DNA from: Labyrinthula sp. Ha
Taxonomy: Eukaryota; Sar; Bigyra; Labyrinthulida; Labyrinthulaceae
Assembly: GCA_015227615.1 (NCBI GenBank)
Contig: JAALGZ010000033.1
Span: forward strand, 62,001 to 126,000
Length of the DNA: 64,000 nt
Direction: 5' to 3'
The position numbers and the translations under genes are program-made. The notes beneath the pieces were generated by a model. It searched no databases, was not told where the DNA came from, and worked only from the letters and a program-made list of their open reading frames with translations. This document shows positions 41,963 through 54,940 of this stretch, one piece after another; the first letter of the stretch is position 1; the number at the start of each line of letters is the position of its first letter.

Positions 41963-44900
41963 GTATATTTATAACAGAGATATCAGAAGCAATAGCAAAT
42001 TCTATGCTTGTCGACTTGTTGTTTTTCAAGAACCGTGAGATTGCTCTAAATACTGAAATTCAAACACTATGTAAGCAAATAGTAAGGAAAGGAACCCTAA
42101 GGGAATTTATATTACAAAACACCTTTCTTGACTATTGTAGAAATATTTCTCGGATCTTTGTGATTTCCATATTAACGAGTTTCTAAAAATTTGCTTTAGA
42201 ATCACATTTAATTACTTAAATAGAAGTAGCACATATGACTCTTAAAATTGTCTCCCAATACCATTTTTTCTTGTGTATTATTAGCTTCTGATAAAATAAA
42301 TCTACTTATATTTGAAAGACACAACCGAAAAAACCATACTTCGGTGCCAAGTCAGCTTTAGCATATGAAATGGGTTATGAGAGAGAATACAAGGTCATCA
42401 ACATTTTTAAGCTTAAATTAAAAATGTAAAATTCTCTGTATGTTCATTTCCTTCAAATAATATTCAACAGCTGTAGTCATATTATCGTTAAGGTTTTTTA
42501 TGTTGAGTCATTAATAATACAAATTCATTAAACATAGTAATATAACAGTACAATTTGCCAAATATATGGCTTATAAGGAACAGGGGACAGCAAAAAGAGT
42601 TGAAATTATTTGAGGGATCTTTTATGGGAACTTATTACGCAGAAACAATTTAGTCAATCTCTTAGATTCAGTATAATATGGCTTGAAAAGATTAAAAAGT
42701 AGATCAGCAAATACTTTGTTTTGAAAATATAATATCGGGTTAATTAACATTTTTATTCAAGATGTAAGAACCAGTATTGTGGAGTTGTTAACTATAATCA
42801 AAGAACAACTAAATATATATCCAAAACTAAGTATAGTAGATTAAATTTAACCTAGATAAAAGGTATAAAGATTTTTAATTTTATCATAGTTTTCAGCAAG
42901 GTATTTGTTTTCTGGGTAAGCGAACCAATATAAGGGTTGAGAGGCTAGATATGCGGCCAAGGAGATATAATCATTGTCGAATAGCATAGAAACCGGTTCT
43001 TTAATTTATAACCATGGCATATAACCATAGGATGATGAAAAATAATAAGAAAAAAATTCAGGGTAATGCTTCTTTTGTGTGCTGTAAGACTGACAAAGCA
43101 CCAACGTCAACCTTTCATATATACATCTGAAGAGTATTTTTTCTTTTTTATTTGAGCTAGAACTAAGCAAACCCAACAGTCAAATAGACCAAGACACTTA
43201 AAACTACAAAATACTCATCTATTTTCATGATATAAAAAAATTACGAGATACTAGAAGACAATAGTTACAAAATACCCGCATGGTACCTAGGTTTTAAAGA
43301 TCCAGTTATGATGTGCAATAGCCAAGATAAGAAACTGTCCCTATCAGTATTGAACTAGATCGTCGTTTTCAAAAATAAACCAAATGCCAACCTAAACATC
43401 GAATTGTTCTTCAAAACTAACAGGAATAACTTCAAGAATTAACACATGTTGATTAGGGGTTGTTTGAGCCAAGAAAACACAATTAAGAAGAAATGCGAGG
43501 AACCCTGTGAGTAGAATGAAGATACTTTTCATAAACTAACTTATCAAACCTGTAGGAGAAGCATGAATTTACTTTAAAATAACACTCAAACTTAATATCA
43601 CTTAGCAAGTTCTTTGATATTCTAGCCCACATGACACACACACATCACATTATAGTATTTGAAGTGTTAGTACAGATACAGGAAAATTCCGCAATTATGA
43701 GTTGAGAATTTTCGAACTCAAACTGGCATAAAAAAGCTTGTGGAATGTCAATTATTCAGAAAATTTCACAGTAAAGTCCTTGCAAATCTGAATATGGCCT
43801 CAATGATAACCAACTATGTCCCACTGGTTAGAAAAACTACATATTGTTCTATTCTGTTGCCCCTTCAATTCCTTTCTTTCATAATTATTAACCCTACTTA
43901 TTTTTATACACTGGCATAAACTATCTCTTACTTTACTAGCTGAAAAAACTACTATATGTAGTCAAGCAGCAAAAGAATCCTCTGAATCTTGATATGGACA
44001 ATATTGTGTCGTTGAATACCTTGCTTATACATATAGAAGTTTAAAATATCATTAAGCTATCCAAATATTGTTAGCTCTGTTTACATATGGCAATACAAGC
44101 AATCATCTTTACAGTAGCATCCAGTATGACAACAAGAAGTAAAGAGTTATCTATATCATGGATATATATATGTTTATTCTGGTAATAACATATTAAAGCT
44201 TTCTCTTGTATAATTGGTAAATCTTCAGATTGTTTGTGTCCAACTCAAATTCTTGATTTACAATTCATGCTGAAAATTTAGAGATTTGAATGAAGTAGAG
44301 TCGATGGTGTACAAGATCTGGCAAGAAGATATATGTACTATCTCTCATGATAAGTCGGTGAGAAAGCAGATCCGGCAGAAAATATTCCTGAGTTACATTA
44401 ATAATGCAGAAATATGACTGTATGATCATAAAAAGGTTTCTGTTTAATAATCAATTAGTGCGACAAACATTCTATACTAAGATATTGGCAGCATACGAGT
44501 GCACTGGCAGGATAAGCCTGTGAAAAGTAGAGTATGTTATTCAAGCGAAACCACTTGAAGAGAAACTAAAAATTCTCTTTGTTTGACCAAATGGTTCTTA
44601 TTATTAATTTTTACTTGGCCTTTTGCTTTGTCCTTATATGTCGAGTTTTTACTAAATATAGAGCATAACCAATGTTATTTTTCAAACAAAGTTCAAACCT
44701 ATGTAATTAACTTCTCGCTCACCAATATTAAGTTTCAATTAAAACTTCTCCACATATCTTGCGAAAGATTCTATGTTTGACAATTATCAAGGCTTGTCTA
44801 AGTTTCTCCCAGTTACTTGAATATAAACTAAAGCTAAGAGATCTGACATTATAAACCAATGACCATACCTTCGAAATGGTTATTGCGATAGCTTTCTTCC

Positions 44901-47337
44901 AATCCTCTTTAAAACATCGAACTAGTAGCCATATTCCTACAACGTCTCTAATAGTAAACTTAATCGCAAGAGCACCATAGTTTGTATTATCATATGTTAC
45001 TACTGATGGCGACTATATATACGTCATTTATCTCTGTTTTTGTTGCAGAAGTCAACAAATGAGGAAATTGATCATCCAAATGCCTGAACCTTACGACTCT
45101 AAATAAACGGAATTCAATAAAATATTTAGTTTTAATTAACTTGTTTTAAATAAAAATCTTACTAAATGTGCTTACACAAAGTCAACTCAAGAAACACATA
45201 TGTTCGCGGTTATTACCGCCTTTTTCTTTTCGAGAACATCTGCTTTCCCTTAATTTTTCCCATCGAATAAGAAAGCTTTGATGATTTTTTCTGGGAGATC
45301 CAATATCAGTCATTTATATCATGTAGTTTGAATAATTTATCTTTCATGAAATTTATAGATTTGGAACTACATTTAGAGATTCCACCCGAAAAATTGTCAT
45401 AACTTCATTGCTCCACACTGGCAACAGCTCATTATACTTTTTTAATTTTTTTACTTCAAAAATTTATTCTAAAACCAGAATAACATGTTCGTGTATTTAG
45501 ATAAAAACTTAGATTTATCTGTTAGTATGAACTTCTTTATAACCTTGGGATTTTACTTACTAATTTCTTCGTTGTTGGCTTTTACATTTTTCAGCTATCA
45601 TCAAACTACTATGAACAAATACAAACACAGATCTCTTAGTTAGAATTACTATATTTTTCATTATATTAATTTTTAATATTTGAGCTGAATCTTTTCTGCT
45701 GTATGAGCTTTTAATAGTAAAATTTACCAAGGACAGTGTTCAATGATTCGATTACTAGCTATTTCATTCTCCGTTGATCAATTAAGCCAGATGACGATGT
45801 AGTTACATCACAATGAATTAATATGGAGCTTAAGTTCAAGAAAATTTAAATTTCATACCTTTATTAATTATTGATAAGGTCATGCGTGGGTGAACAATGT
45901 AATTAATAGTTTGCTCAGTTGATCGCGAAGACATAAACAAGACTAAATTCCTACTAATAGAGTTCCAGGAATAAAGGAAAAGTATACAGTGATACGAAGG
46001 AGGTGAATATTTATAAATTATTTTTTTTAATAGTACAACAAATTAAGATTTATTTTTCTTATTAAGCAGAACATGAAACTATAGGGAGAAACGAAACATA
46101 GGCGGTTTTTGACAATAAGGAGGTCAACTAATCAAGGCAATAAAGTCGTGTTGTTGTTTCCAAAAGTTCACCCCCCCCCTTTTTTGTAAGCTATTTTAAA
46201 GAACACACCTTTCGGTATCTTCATTTATCTACCGCAGTACGGGTCATAGTGCACCATAATGTTGCCTATTACAACAGGTATAACAGATTGTGGCGAGTTA
46301 GAGGACACTCTTAGTAACATTATGTGGATCTTGAGAAAAAAAGCAAATAAAAAATATCGCCACTATATTGTGTTTATCGATTTAAAGAATATAATACTAA
46401 TATATATAGTTCCTTTGTGTATGGTTCAAACCTTCTTGTGATTAATGATCCCTAGCCTACTGTCCAGTGCCCAACACACACACAAAAGGTTATCACGATG
46501 AGACATTACCATATAATTTAACAATAACAGAATGATAAAGCTGGAAGCTTTTATGGAAATTATATGTGATTAATCGATTACCCTTTAGAACATTGAACTA
46601 TTTTGCATTGAAGATATTTTATAGGATTAGTATAAAAATTCGCCCTTCATTTTGTTGACACCACTTAATTCAACTCTCAGCACGTCGCATTATGCAACAC
46701 TAAGGTTATCTATCCTATACCTATACCGTTTGTTTGAGATAAAGTCCATTATCCAAGCGAACACGTTAAAACAGGATGTTTAAGTCTACTTATCTCTTTT
46801 TTTACAGGATTAGTGTTAGCAATCAGCCCTTCTGCTTACCACAAGTTGGAAAAGGCTCTACATAAGCTTCTTGGTAACTAGCTGTATGAGTTCAAGTTTA
46901 CATGAGCAACTCTTAGAAATAATTTCTACATCAAGAATCTGAATCTATACAGGTCAACGTAAGATCACTTCTATTTCACTATAGAGTTTTCCAGAACCGC
47001 TTTGAACATGTTATGACATCAAGACAAAAGTCGAGCTTTCCGAAGAAGCATTATCCAACAGTGCATGTACGAACAAACTTGATCATTGTCAAAACTCAAG
47101 AGAGAGATATCAAATTTTCTTTTCTTTTAACAGCACTGCGCTATCTACATAGCCCTTTGGAATCGTCGCTTTTGCCAAGATACAGTTTTAATCTTCTCTT
47201 ATAATGCTGAGTTGCCGATTTAAACCTTGAGTATTAAATATTGATTTTAAATTTAGAAATAAGCTTCTTATAAAAGAAAACACTTTGTAACTAACAAATA
47301 CAAACTCTACGCTCAACAAATACACCTCAACTTTTTC
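41963..47337. other. AT-rich intergenic desert
   Basis: About 5.4 kb with no supported gene except the weak candidate at 43392-43532. A run of nine C lies at 46171-46179 and a short CA repeat near 46474-46485. Confidence 0.5.
43392..43532 (-). CDS. Possible tiny secreted peptide
   Basis: ATG at 43532, 46 residues: a strong signal-peptide-like start (MKSIFILLTGFLAFLLNCVF, then LAQ) followed by a short mature part ending EEQFDV. It may be the first exon of a longer gene or a chance hydrophobic frame. No homology recognised. Confidence 0.25.
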   Translation of the reverse strand: MKSIFILLTGFLAFLLNCVFLAQTTPNQHVLILEVIPVSFEEQFDV

Positions 47338-47778
47338 TTATGCTTTCAATAAAACAGTTAGTTCTTCGAGATCATCCACAGTCAAACCAATATCCATCTC
47401 ATCGTCCAGATCTGCAGCTTCTGGAATATACCATCCGTGTCTGTACAAGTACTTAAACCTGTTCTTTACTAGAGAATGACTTCTTTGTGTGTTCAACAAG
47501 TATGCGATCAACGCCCACTTGTTCCCTAGTAGTGCACGAAGCTCCAATATTCTAATATCTTCCAGCTCAGTAAACTCTTCTTTGTTTATATCTGGGCATA
47601 CAGCAGTTACCCAGCGATCTCTACATTGCTTTATAGTTCGATGAGGCATATCTTTCCGGATGAATGTCCAAGAAGGAACTCGTGGGATTGGTCGTAGTTT
47701 CGCTTTGTCTCCTAGATAACTGAAAACAGCTTCCAAAAGAAGTTTATCTTCTTGTGCACTCCAAACTCCTTTCTTCAT
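47338..47778 (-). CDS. Two-repeat Myb-like DNA-binding protein, copy B
   Basis: A 146-residue paralogue of the gene at 37982-38422. Both Myb repeats are intact (GVWSAQEDKLLLEAVF ... IKQCRDRW; FTELEDIRILEL ... HSLVKNRFKYLY). The block WVTAVCPDINK between the repeats and GNKWALIAYLLNT in the second are identical in the two copies, while the acidic C-terminal tails differ. This pattern indicates that both are kept by selection on DNA binding. The copies lie about 9 kb apart on the same strand, which suggests a local duplication now separated by AT-rich DNA and a transposon. Nuclear role inferred from the family. Confidence 0.88.
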   Translation of the reverse strand: MKKGVWSAQEDKLLLEAVFSYLGDKAKLRPIPRVPSWTFIRKDMPHRTIKQCRDRWVTAVCPDINKEEFTELEDIRILELRALLGNKWALIAYLLNTQRSHSLVKNRFKYLYRHGWYIPEAADLDDEMDIGLTVDDLEELTVLLKA

Positions 47779-50700
47779 ATTTTGTTGTTGTTTATTTAAT
47801 TTGTTTTGCTCCAGATATTCATTCTCAGGTGGAAATTTCGTATATTACACCAACACCGGCAATATTTGGTAAAATATTTATCTTTTTTTAAAGTTATTAT
47901 TATATACGCATGTAGTCAGGGTATTACTGTTTCACCCGTTTATGTATTCTGTATTACCTATTGCATTTTACTGAATTATTCAGTTCAGAGGAAGTTTTTA
48001 TTTGTTAAGCGTTAATTCGCATGGATAATTTTACGCAGGTGTCCGTTAAAATGGCGCTGTATTAAATGTTCCGTTCGTAATAGTAAGGCTAGAATAGCCA
48101 CCTGCCGGCGTATGCGGTTTTTAAAATTGCGAAAAATGCAACAACGATGAAAAACTCATCTGGAGCGAGAACTATAAGACCAATGAGACAAGCTAAACAA
48201 ATTTCTTCAGGCTCGTGTAAAAAGATATTTTTACTCGGTACTTGGAGACAGTGTGAAATTCTAAATACCAAGAAAAAAAAGTTGGTTAGAGTCATAGTAG
48301 TTATACAAAGCATCAGGGAGAGTTTTTTTTCTCTATGAATTCGGTCTTGATGCTTGTTTCATGATGAACCAAAATGAGTCCGTTCCTTTCTGATTTCCAC
48401 TTTGCTTAGTGCCACAGTAAACATCTCCACAAACTAGGAGTAACCTTGTTTTGACAACGTACCAAACTCGATAAATAACGCGCTGTTTCAGTTCATAATG
48501 ACCTAAATCAAGTTGTATTTCGTTCTTACAATCTGTCAGGAACTCCTACATATTTCAAATATTGGGTCTTGTAAAACTATGATGTGCTCCAGAGCGAGGA
48601 ACTCTAAAGATGTACCTATTAAGAGCTCTCCTTGCTAAAAGCAAGACACGTATTCATATTTTGATTACCCAAACATTTCTATTTAAAAAAAAATAAAACC
48701 AAGATTTGAAAGGAGAGCTAAAATCTACGGAGCTGCCTTAGAAGCTTTAATGCCAACTTTGAAAATAATATGAATGCATATTTTCTGTAAGAGAAAGGTT
48801 TCAAACTCTGGCTCGGTTGCAGCAAATTTAGAGATGGGTATTGAACTCATTAATACCACTTTCTGCGTGAATATTATCATTTTCAAATTGACTTAGGTAT
48901 ATACATTTCTTTATTTCAATGTAACTCGAAACTAATTGGGAAAATCTAGGGCTCAGTACTTTTGAAAGAGCGGATTGAGGTCATTTTAGGGGTGGAAACT
49001 CCTTGTACTATTTTTTTTACAAGGGCATGGAGCCTGCTCAGTGCTATACCCGGTCAAGACAAAGTATACATAGTCTCGTCTCATCTTAGAAAGTTCGTAC
49101 AATTTCCCGGAATTCAAGTTACATCGTTAATCTTCCCTAACCGGTGCATAGAGTTTAAGGGGTATTAGGGTCAACGCTATATATTAAATACAGTGCTTCT
49201 AGGGGAAATATTCAGGAGAGTTCTTTATAATGAGCACAAACCCTTTAATCGAAGAAGCATCTGGTTACCTCTGTAGTGTAGTTAGTAAACCATGACTGAG
49301 GGTCGAGATCAAGTAGGATTTCAAGTGCACATGGGCTTTCATTGACCAAGGCCGTAGCCCTCTTTTGAAATTAGTTCTAACTACAAAGGCCAACACCCAT
49401 CCAATATACTGAATTGATACCAGAACATTGAAAATAACCGAAGGTAAAATCTTTGATTGGAGAAAGGTCGTTTCAGTTAAACGTTTTCAACTTGGAAAAC
49501 TAGATTGCAGTGCTGTGGAACCTACCTGACTTGCGCCACATTCTGTGCAAAGAGCCAAAAGTAATCAAACGAAATCTAGTTGCACATATATGTCAGCATC
49601 TGGGATATGTGAAACAGCAATCGCCGTGCTTTTACAATGCCCAAAGGGTAAGCAACCACCATTCGAAGCTGGCAAAGACCCATATCTTGCACGAACTTGC
49701 ACCAAAGACCAGCGTATTACACACAGAAACAATACCGCCAACTATCTAGAGCACAGATGCTCTAGTAGTTCTTAACCTAAAAGGAGAGAGTAGGTATCAG
49801 ATTTGATAAGATTTATCAAGGAGAGAGTAGAAAGTGTTTTGGTTCTGATTATCAATAAGAGAATTGGAAGTTTTCATCATATTAAATGATTCTGATTTTA
49901 TTATGATTATCAATAATCAATCGAAATGAGTGGGAATTATCAGAACCAATCAAAAAGAAAAATATGAGCAAACTTTTTTTAATAAATTATCATTAGAACA
50001 AATCCAGTCCCTAGTAGAGAAAAAGGAAGCTCGTAAATCGTTGCTAATTTTATACCATTGAGGCAGTGTCAGTTCAAATGCTATACAGAGTCGAATTATA
50101 CAGGATCTTGTATTCCAGAACTTTATCATAGGAAACATAACAGATATTTTTCTCTACAAAGGATAAAAGTACGAAAAGTACATTCTGAATTTATTAAATT
50201 TATACGGTAAGAAGCCTATAAAAAATTAAGGTGTAATAATTGATATGCCTGATGGTCCTTGAGTAGAGACTTGCAGGTCAATAGTCAATTGATACAGTAT
50301 CCCACAGCCATTCCAGTCAAACGAGACAATTATCATGGTTGGGAGACAGATGTAAATAAATAATTACAAAACCAGCAATTTCTGGAATACAGTTGCCCTT
50401 TGCTACAAGTTGATAGTAACGCAGATATGTATGAAAATCCTTGCTGTAAATACAAAGCGGCTTTGATATAAGAAGTTATTCCAAAGTTTAGAGAACATGC
50501 CCGATTCCTATACAAATCATGAAGATTAAGCGCTGAACATATTTGAGCTGGTAGCTACTGAAGTTCTAATTCTCTTGAAAATAAATGATTATAACGTTCA
50601 ATAACTCTTCCCACTACAATATATATGCAATAGTTTCATTAAATAATTGGAAGATAATAAGGTAATTTCAGAATTGAGCAAAAATCATTAATAATGCCAT

Positions 50701-53700
50701 CATTTTGCACTTTGTTAGATAACACTAGAATTTTGGTTTTAAAATCATCGGGCCTTACTCATGTCTCAAGCAATGAAACAGTTAAGATTATATTGAAGTT
50801 AGAAAATCAAGAATAGATATGGGCATCAACAGAATATTAATGACACTTTTACATAAGAAAATGCTAAAGCTTATGCAAGGTTATACCTATCTGTTTTCAA
50901 TGTAGTATGACTATGATCTTATGGTCTCAGGGAAGTTGGCAGTATTTGGGGTTTGAAGCTGACCAACGGATTTTTAAAGGCAAGCAGCAAAAAAGGTGTT
51001 TATTGTTGCAGAATGTATTGAAAATTCAGTATTAAATTCAGGGTAATATTTGAGACAAGAATTGATTCCTTTTGGTAGAAGAGGGCTTCTATTCAAAGCT
51101 CTTAAGTTCTATTCTTATTAATATGCACTTTACTATATATTTTCAGCAAGGGTTCTTATTAAATATAATGTTTTAGACGGAAAATACCCGTGTAAAACTC
51201 CTTTCAATCAGAGTGGAAGATTGTGGTATAGATTTTCAGCCTGAAAATAGTAAAATTTAACGATAAAAGTTACTCAACGAATGAATTTTTCTCGCCGGCC
51301 TACCACCCAGGTTGTCAGCTGTTGTTGTTTCTTATTTGCTAAATTTCATCACGAGTAGGGAACAAATACTATTGGCGCCATTATAAATAATTTGCTAACA
51401 ACACCATTTTTGGCTAAAAAAGTAAGAAAGAAAAACATTTCATGCTAGATTGAACATTTGATAGAGTAACTCTAAAACGTTGATTTGTTTGGTTATAGAA
51501 CCATTCGTACTAATGTGACCTTTAAGTCTTGCAGTTTGCTCTCATGGGTTACGTTTATCTCAAGAGTAATATCACTTTTATATTGGCAACATTTGTACTG
51601 GCTTCAATAAAACTCTCAACCTAAGAAAAATGAAATAGAAAATAGTGAGCCGGTAATTTCAGTTGTACGTGGTGAAATTGTAACATGTAAAAAATGGGTG
51701 CAGAGGTACGGTGAAATTAACATAAGCGAGTCATATGAGACGGGGTTGTAAAACTCAATAGATTCCACATGTACTTGCAATTTAACACTTTTAGTTTTCA
51801 GGCGAAGTATTAAAAGACCAAAACAACTTCTAGAATTATATAATTAAGTAGTAGAATAGATGGGTAAGTAATAGATGGGCATAACAGGCTGGACATGCTC
51901 TCTTATAAAGGGTATAAATCTGGGAAAACATCGCATAAAATTACATGGACGGTTTTCTAATATGTATCGGAGATAGAGAAAGCACACATATTGTAAAACA
52001 ATTTTATGGATACAAATCCTGTACAATCGATATTACAGTCGACTTTAACCATAAGAAATTCATCCATTTTTCTCGATCACTCATCCTGTAAAAACCCTGG
52101 TTCGCTACAGTTCCTGAAAGAAATTCAGTTGAGCCACTCACGTCTCATAATTCAGCATAAAACCAATACAAAATCCATAATTTTATTCGAACTCAGCCAA
52201 TAATTTTTTACAGGCCGAGTATGAATCTGAGTCGAAACCTAACTTGTGTCAATTATTCCAACTTGTCAGCACAGTGATCTGGGAAATTATGTGATTCATT
52301 CCGGGTTGGGATGAAATAACGTATCTCTAAGGTCTTGGTGGATGATACCAGGGTATCACGACATTATTGTTGGAAGTTTTGATGGGGTAATATCTGTCCA
52401 TCACCACATAAGTCCGATGTATGCGTCGCTATAAAGCCTTGTACATATCTCGTGTCGTTGCTTTCGTACCGACCTCGATGCTGACACAACCACGTTCGGT
52501 AAACGAAATTTACAGCAACCTCGATCGCAAATAGTTATTATGAGATTCATTCGTGAAAGATGCAGCTATCTTGTGAAATATATATTTAAACTTCTCTATA
52601 TTAGCATCTATTCATAAGCTACAAACTTGGGTATATCTACAACTAGTTTTCGGTTGTTCACTTCTTGAAGTAGTCATCCTAGAAAATTCTAAAGAGTTTG
52701 CCTGAAGGTTTCCTTGTAATTTATTTTTTTGTATTTTCCGTTTTCAATTATGAGAATCTCGATATAACCAACACAGTTATGTTCAGGGTACAATCTTAAT
52801 AATTGATGTAGATAAAAATAAAATAGTAGAAACTAAAATTCAGTGCAAAATAAAGCTACCCTTTGATGTGTTAAGACACTAAGTACTGAACAATCGGGAC
52901 AGATGCTCTTAGGGAAATTTTAAGAAAAGATTGAGTTTCACAATATCAAGACAGATTGACATTATCAAAGTATTGGAAGTCTAATTTAACGAACCATATT
53001 ATTCCAAAAATACCGTTATATTTGCAAGGGTCTAGGCAACTTATTTACCCCCCCCCCAAATTATTTTGCCTTTAATATGAAAATATGTCGTACTTTAAGA
53101 GCTCACTCCAAATTTCACTGCTACAGATGTTGTCAATGACATACTACAAGTTTTATATTTTTTTGTTTTCAATACATTCATAATGATTTTGAAAGGATAG
53201 TTAGTTGTGATTTGTGAACTAGTCGTATCCTTTGGAGCGAATTAATAAGATATGAGTACATTAGAAAATAAATTCCAAGACCTTTTCATTTAACATCCGA
53301 TTATTTCAGAAGTTAACTTTGTTTTGAGCAATATACCTTTGCAAAATGTTTTTGATAAGAGCAATAAAAGAAAGTAGAATATGTAGCAGATTTCACAAAA
53401 ACACCCAATAAAAGAATTATCACTGGTAATGCCAATGAAGTCAAACATCATCAAGGCAGCTGCATTCAGAGGAATACTTTAAAATTATGGTTGAAGAATG
53501 AGGTTTTTAAAAGTTGAAGTCATTCCTAATTGACATGATTACATTGGGAAGTTAATTTCATAGCTCGAGATTATATATATTATCTATTATTGCCTTCCAT
53601 AATGCCTAATTGTCAGAGTATCTAAAGTAATATTGATTAATCCATTTCAAGCCACACTATTTTCTTAGATTAAAAAGTAATATATTAATTATAGGGGAGT

Positions 53701-54495
53701 TATACCTAATAAGTGCGGGATTTATTGACATGAGTAAATCTGGTTCAAATCTTCAGCTTTGAAAAAGATAGTACTACAGAAAGTTATATGGATTTTATTA
53801 TATTTTAGAATCAAATACTATTAAGAGTTATTGATTAATGGTATACAAATTATTGCATACAGGTAGATTTAGTTACTATAAGGCCACCAGCATTTAGATA
53901 GTGCGAAATAAATTGTTTAGTTAAGCCAATATAAATAGTTTCATCGACCTGTACAACTTACTATGACCGAAGGTAGTCTTTCGTATACAGCAGAAAGCGG
54001 AGAAAGAGCACAAATATAATGAGAAACACTAACTGGTTTAACTGAACTAAAAAATGCACAATTTTTTTCATTCTATTAACTTCACCATGCAATCCAAAAT
54101 GATGTACAGAGTTTGGATCTAACTTTTTACAGCAGAAAGAAATTATGTTTAACTGTTAGCCCTTGTCTTAGGCCAGAAGATATGCTTCAAAGGTTTTATA
54201 CATCAGGTTTGGCATACAAATATTTTCTTGAAATTTTTCCTTTGAGCTTTTCTTTTTCTATGGATTATACATTTTCACTGGAGTTCTTTCTCAAGACTTA
54301 AGCTAAGCCCAATATAACGCTCGGACTTGACAAGAACAAGCTCTACCACAGTATTGAATTACCATATAACTCATCAACCCGATAAAATATACTACATTCT
54401 GCAAGACATCTCTTCAAACTTGGAATAGAGATAAATAAGTGGAAAAGATAGAGAAATAGAAAACTTGAATCCAGAAAAGAATCCAATTTTATATA
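47779..54495. other. AT-rich intergenic desert with coding-like scraps
   Basis: About 6.7 kb. At 48147-48338 (+) and 48089-48313 (-) opposing short frames are open; neither has clear support. About 48950-49780 (+) is richer in G+C and has protein-like frames (for example ICETAIAVLLQCPKGKQPPF) separated by stops, probably a decayed gene. A 12-bp direct repeat AAGGAGAGAGTA occurs near 49781 and 49816. A run of ten C lies at 53048-53057. Otherwise nothing recognised. Confidence 0.4.
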
Positions 54496-54861
54496 ATGAA
54501 ATACGTATGGTTTATTTCTCATTTATTTATTAGACAAACACTGTTAAGATAATCACTAAGGTTATTAACGGTTTCTAATAATTTACAGGATGGATGCCCA
54601 TATTGCATAAAGGCGAAAACCTTTTTGGATGATAAAGGGATTAACTTCGAAACAGAAAAGTTGGATAAAAATGATGAGGGATATGTCTCACGTAGAGACG
54701 AGTTAATTGAAGCAACAAATCATAAAACCTTTCCATGGGTTTTTGTTGGTAAACATTTCATTGGTGGATATACAGATCTTACAAGAAGTTATGATACATT
54801 TCTGTTGCACGATAAGTTGAAAGAAATTGGGATTGAAATTCCAATTGATGAAGAGTTTTAG
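54496..54861 (+). CDS. GRX: Dithiol glutaredoxin with two tiny introns
   Basis: Reduces disulphides and glutathionylated proteins using glutathione. Exons 54496-54504, 54534-54560 and 54589-54861 join to 102 residues starting MKYTNTVKIITKDG. The active site CPYC is at residues 15-18. The cis-Pro block HKTFPWVFVG and the glutathione-binding GG in FIGGYTDL follow at the expected distances. Length is typical of a single-domain cytosolic class I glutaredoxin; no presequence is seen. Exon 1 is only nine bases (Met-Lys-Tyr) and exon 2 only 27 bases; splicing is required because the active site lies before the first ATG of the long exon. A stop codon precedes the chosen ATG in frame at 54466-54468. 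Confidence 0.9.
54505..54533 (+). other. 29-nt intron 1 of the glutaredoxin gene
   Basis: GTATGGTT...TATTAG, phase 0, between Tyr3 and Thr4. Confidence 0.8.
54561..54588 (+). other. 28-nt intron 2 of the glutaredoxin gene
   Basis: GTTATTAA...TTTACAG, phase 0, between Lys12 and Asp13, two residues before the active site. Contains TTCTAATAA, a plausible branch-point context. Reading through would hit TAA. Confidence 0.88.
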
Positions 54862-54940
54862 TTTTCTTTTTTTAAACGGTTAAGACTTTAAGTATCCGGT
54901 ATGTATTTTAAACCGTTGAAGAAAAACGTTAACAAGAAGG

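Noticed and set aside
53740-53760. GGTTCAAATC-like T-loop suggesting a tRNA
   Set aside because: No acceptor, D or anticodon stems can be drawn around it.
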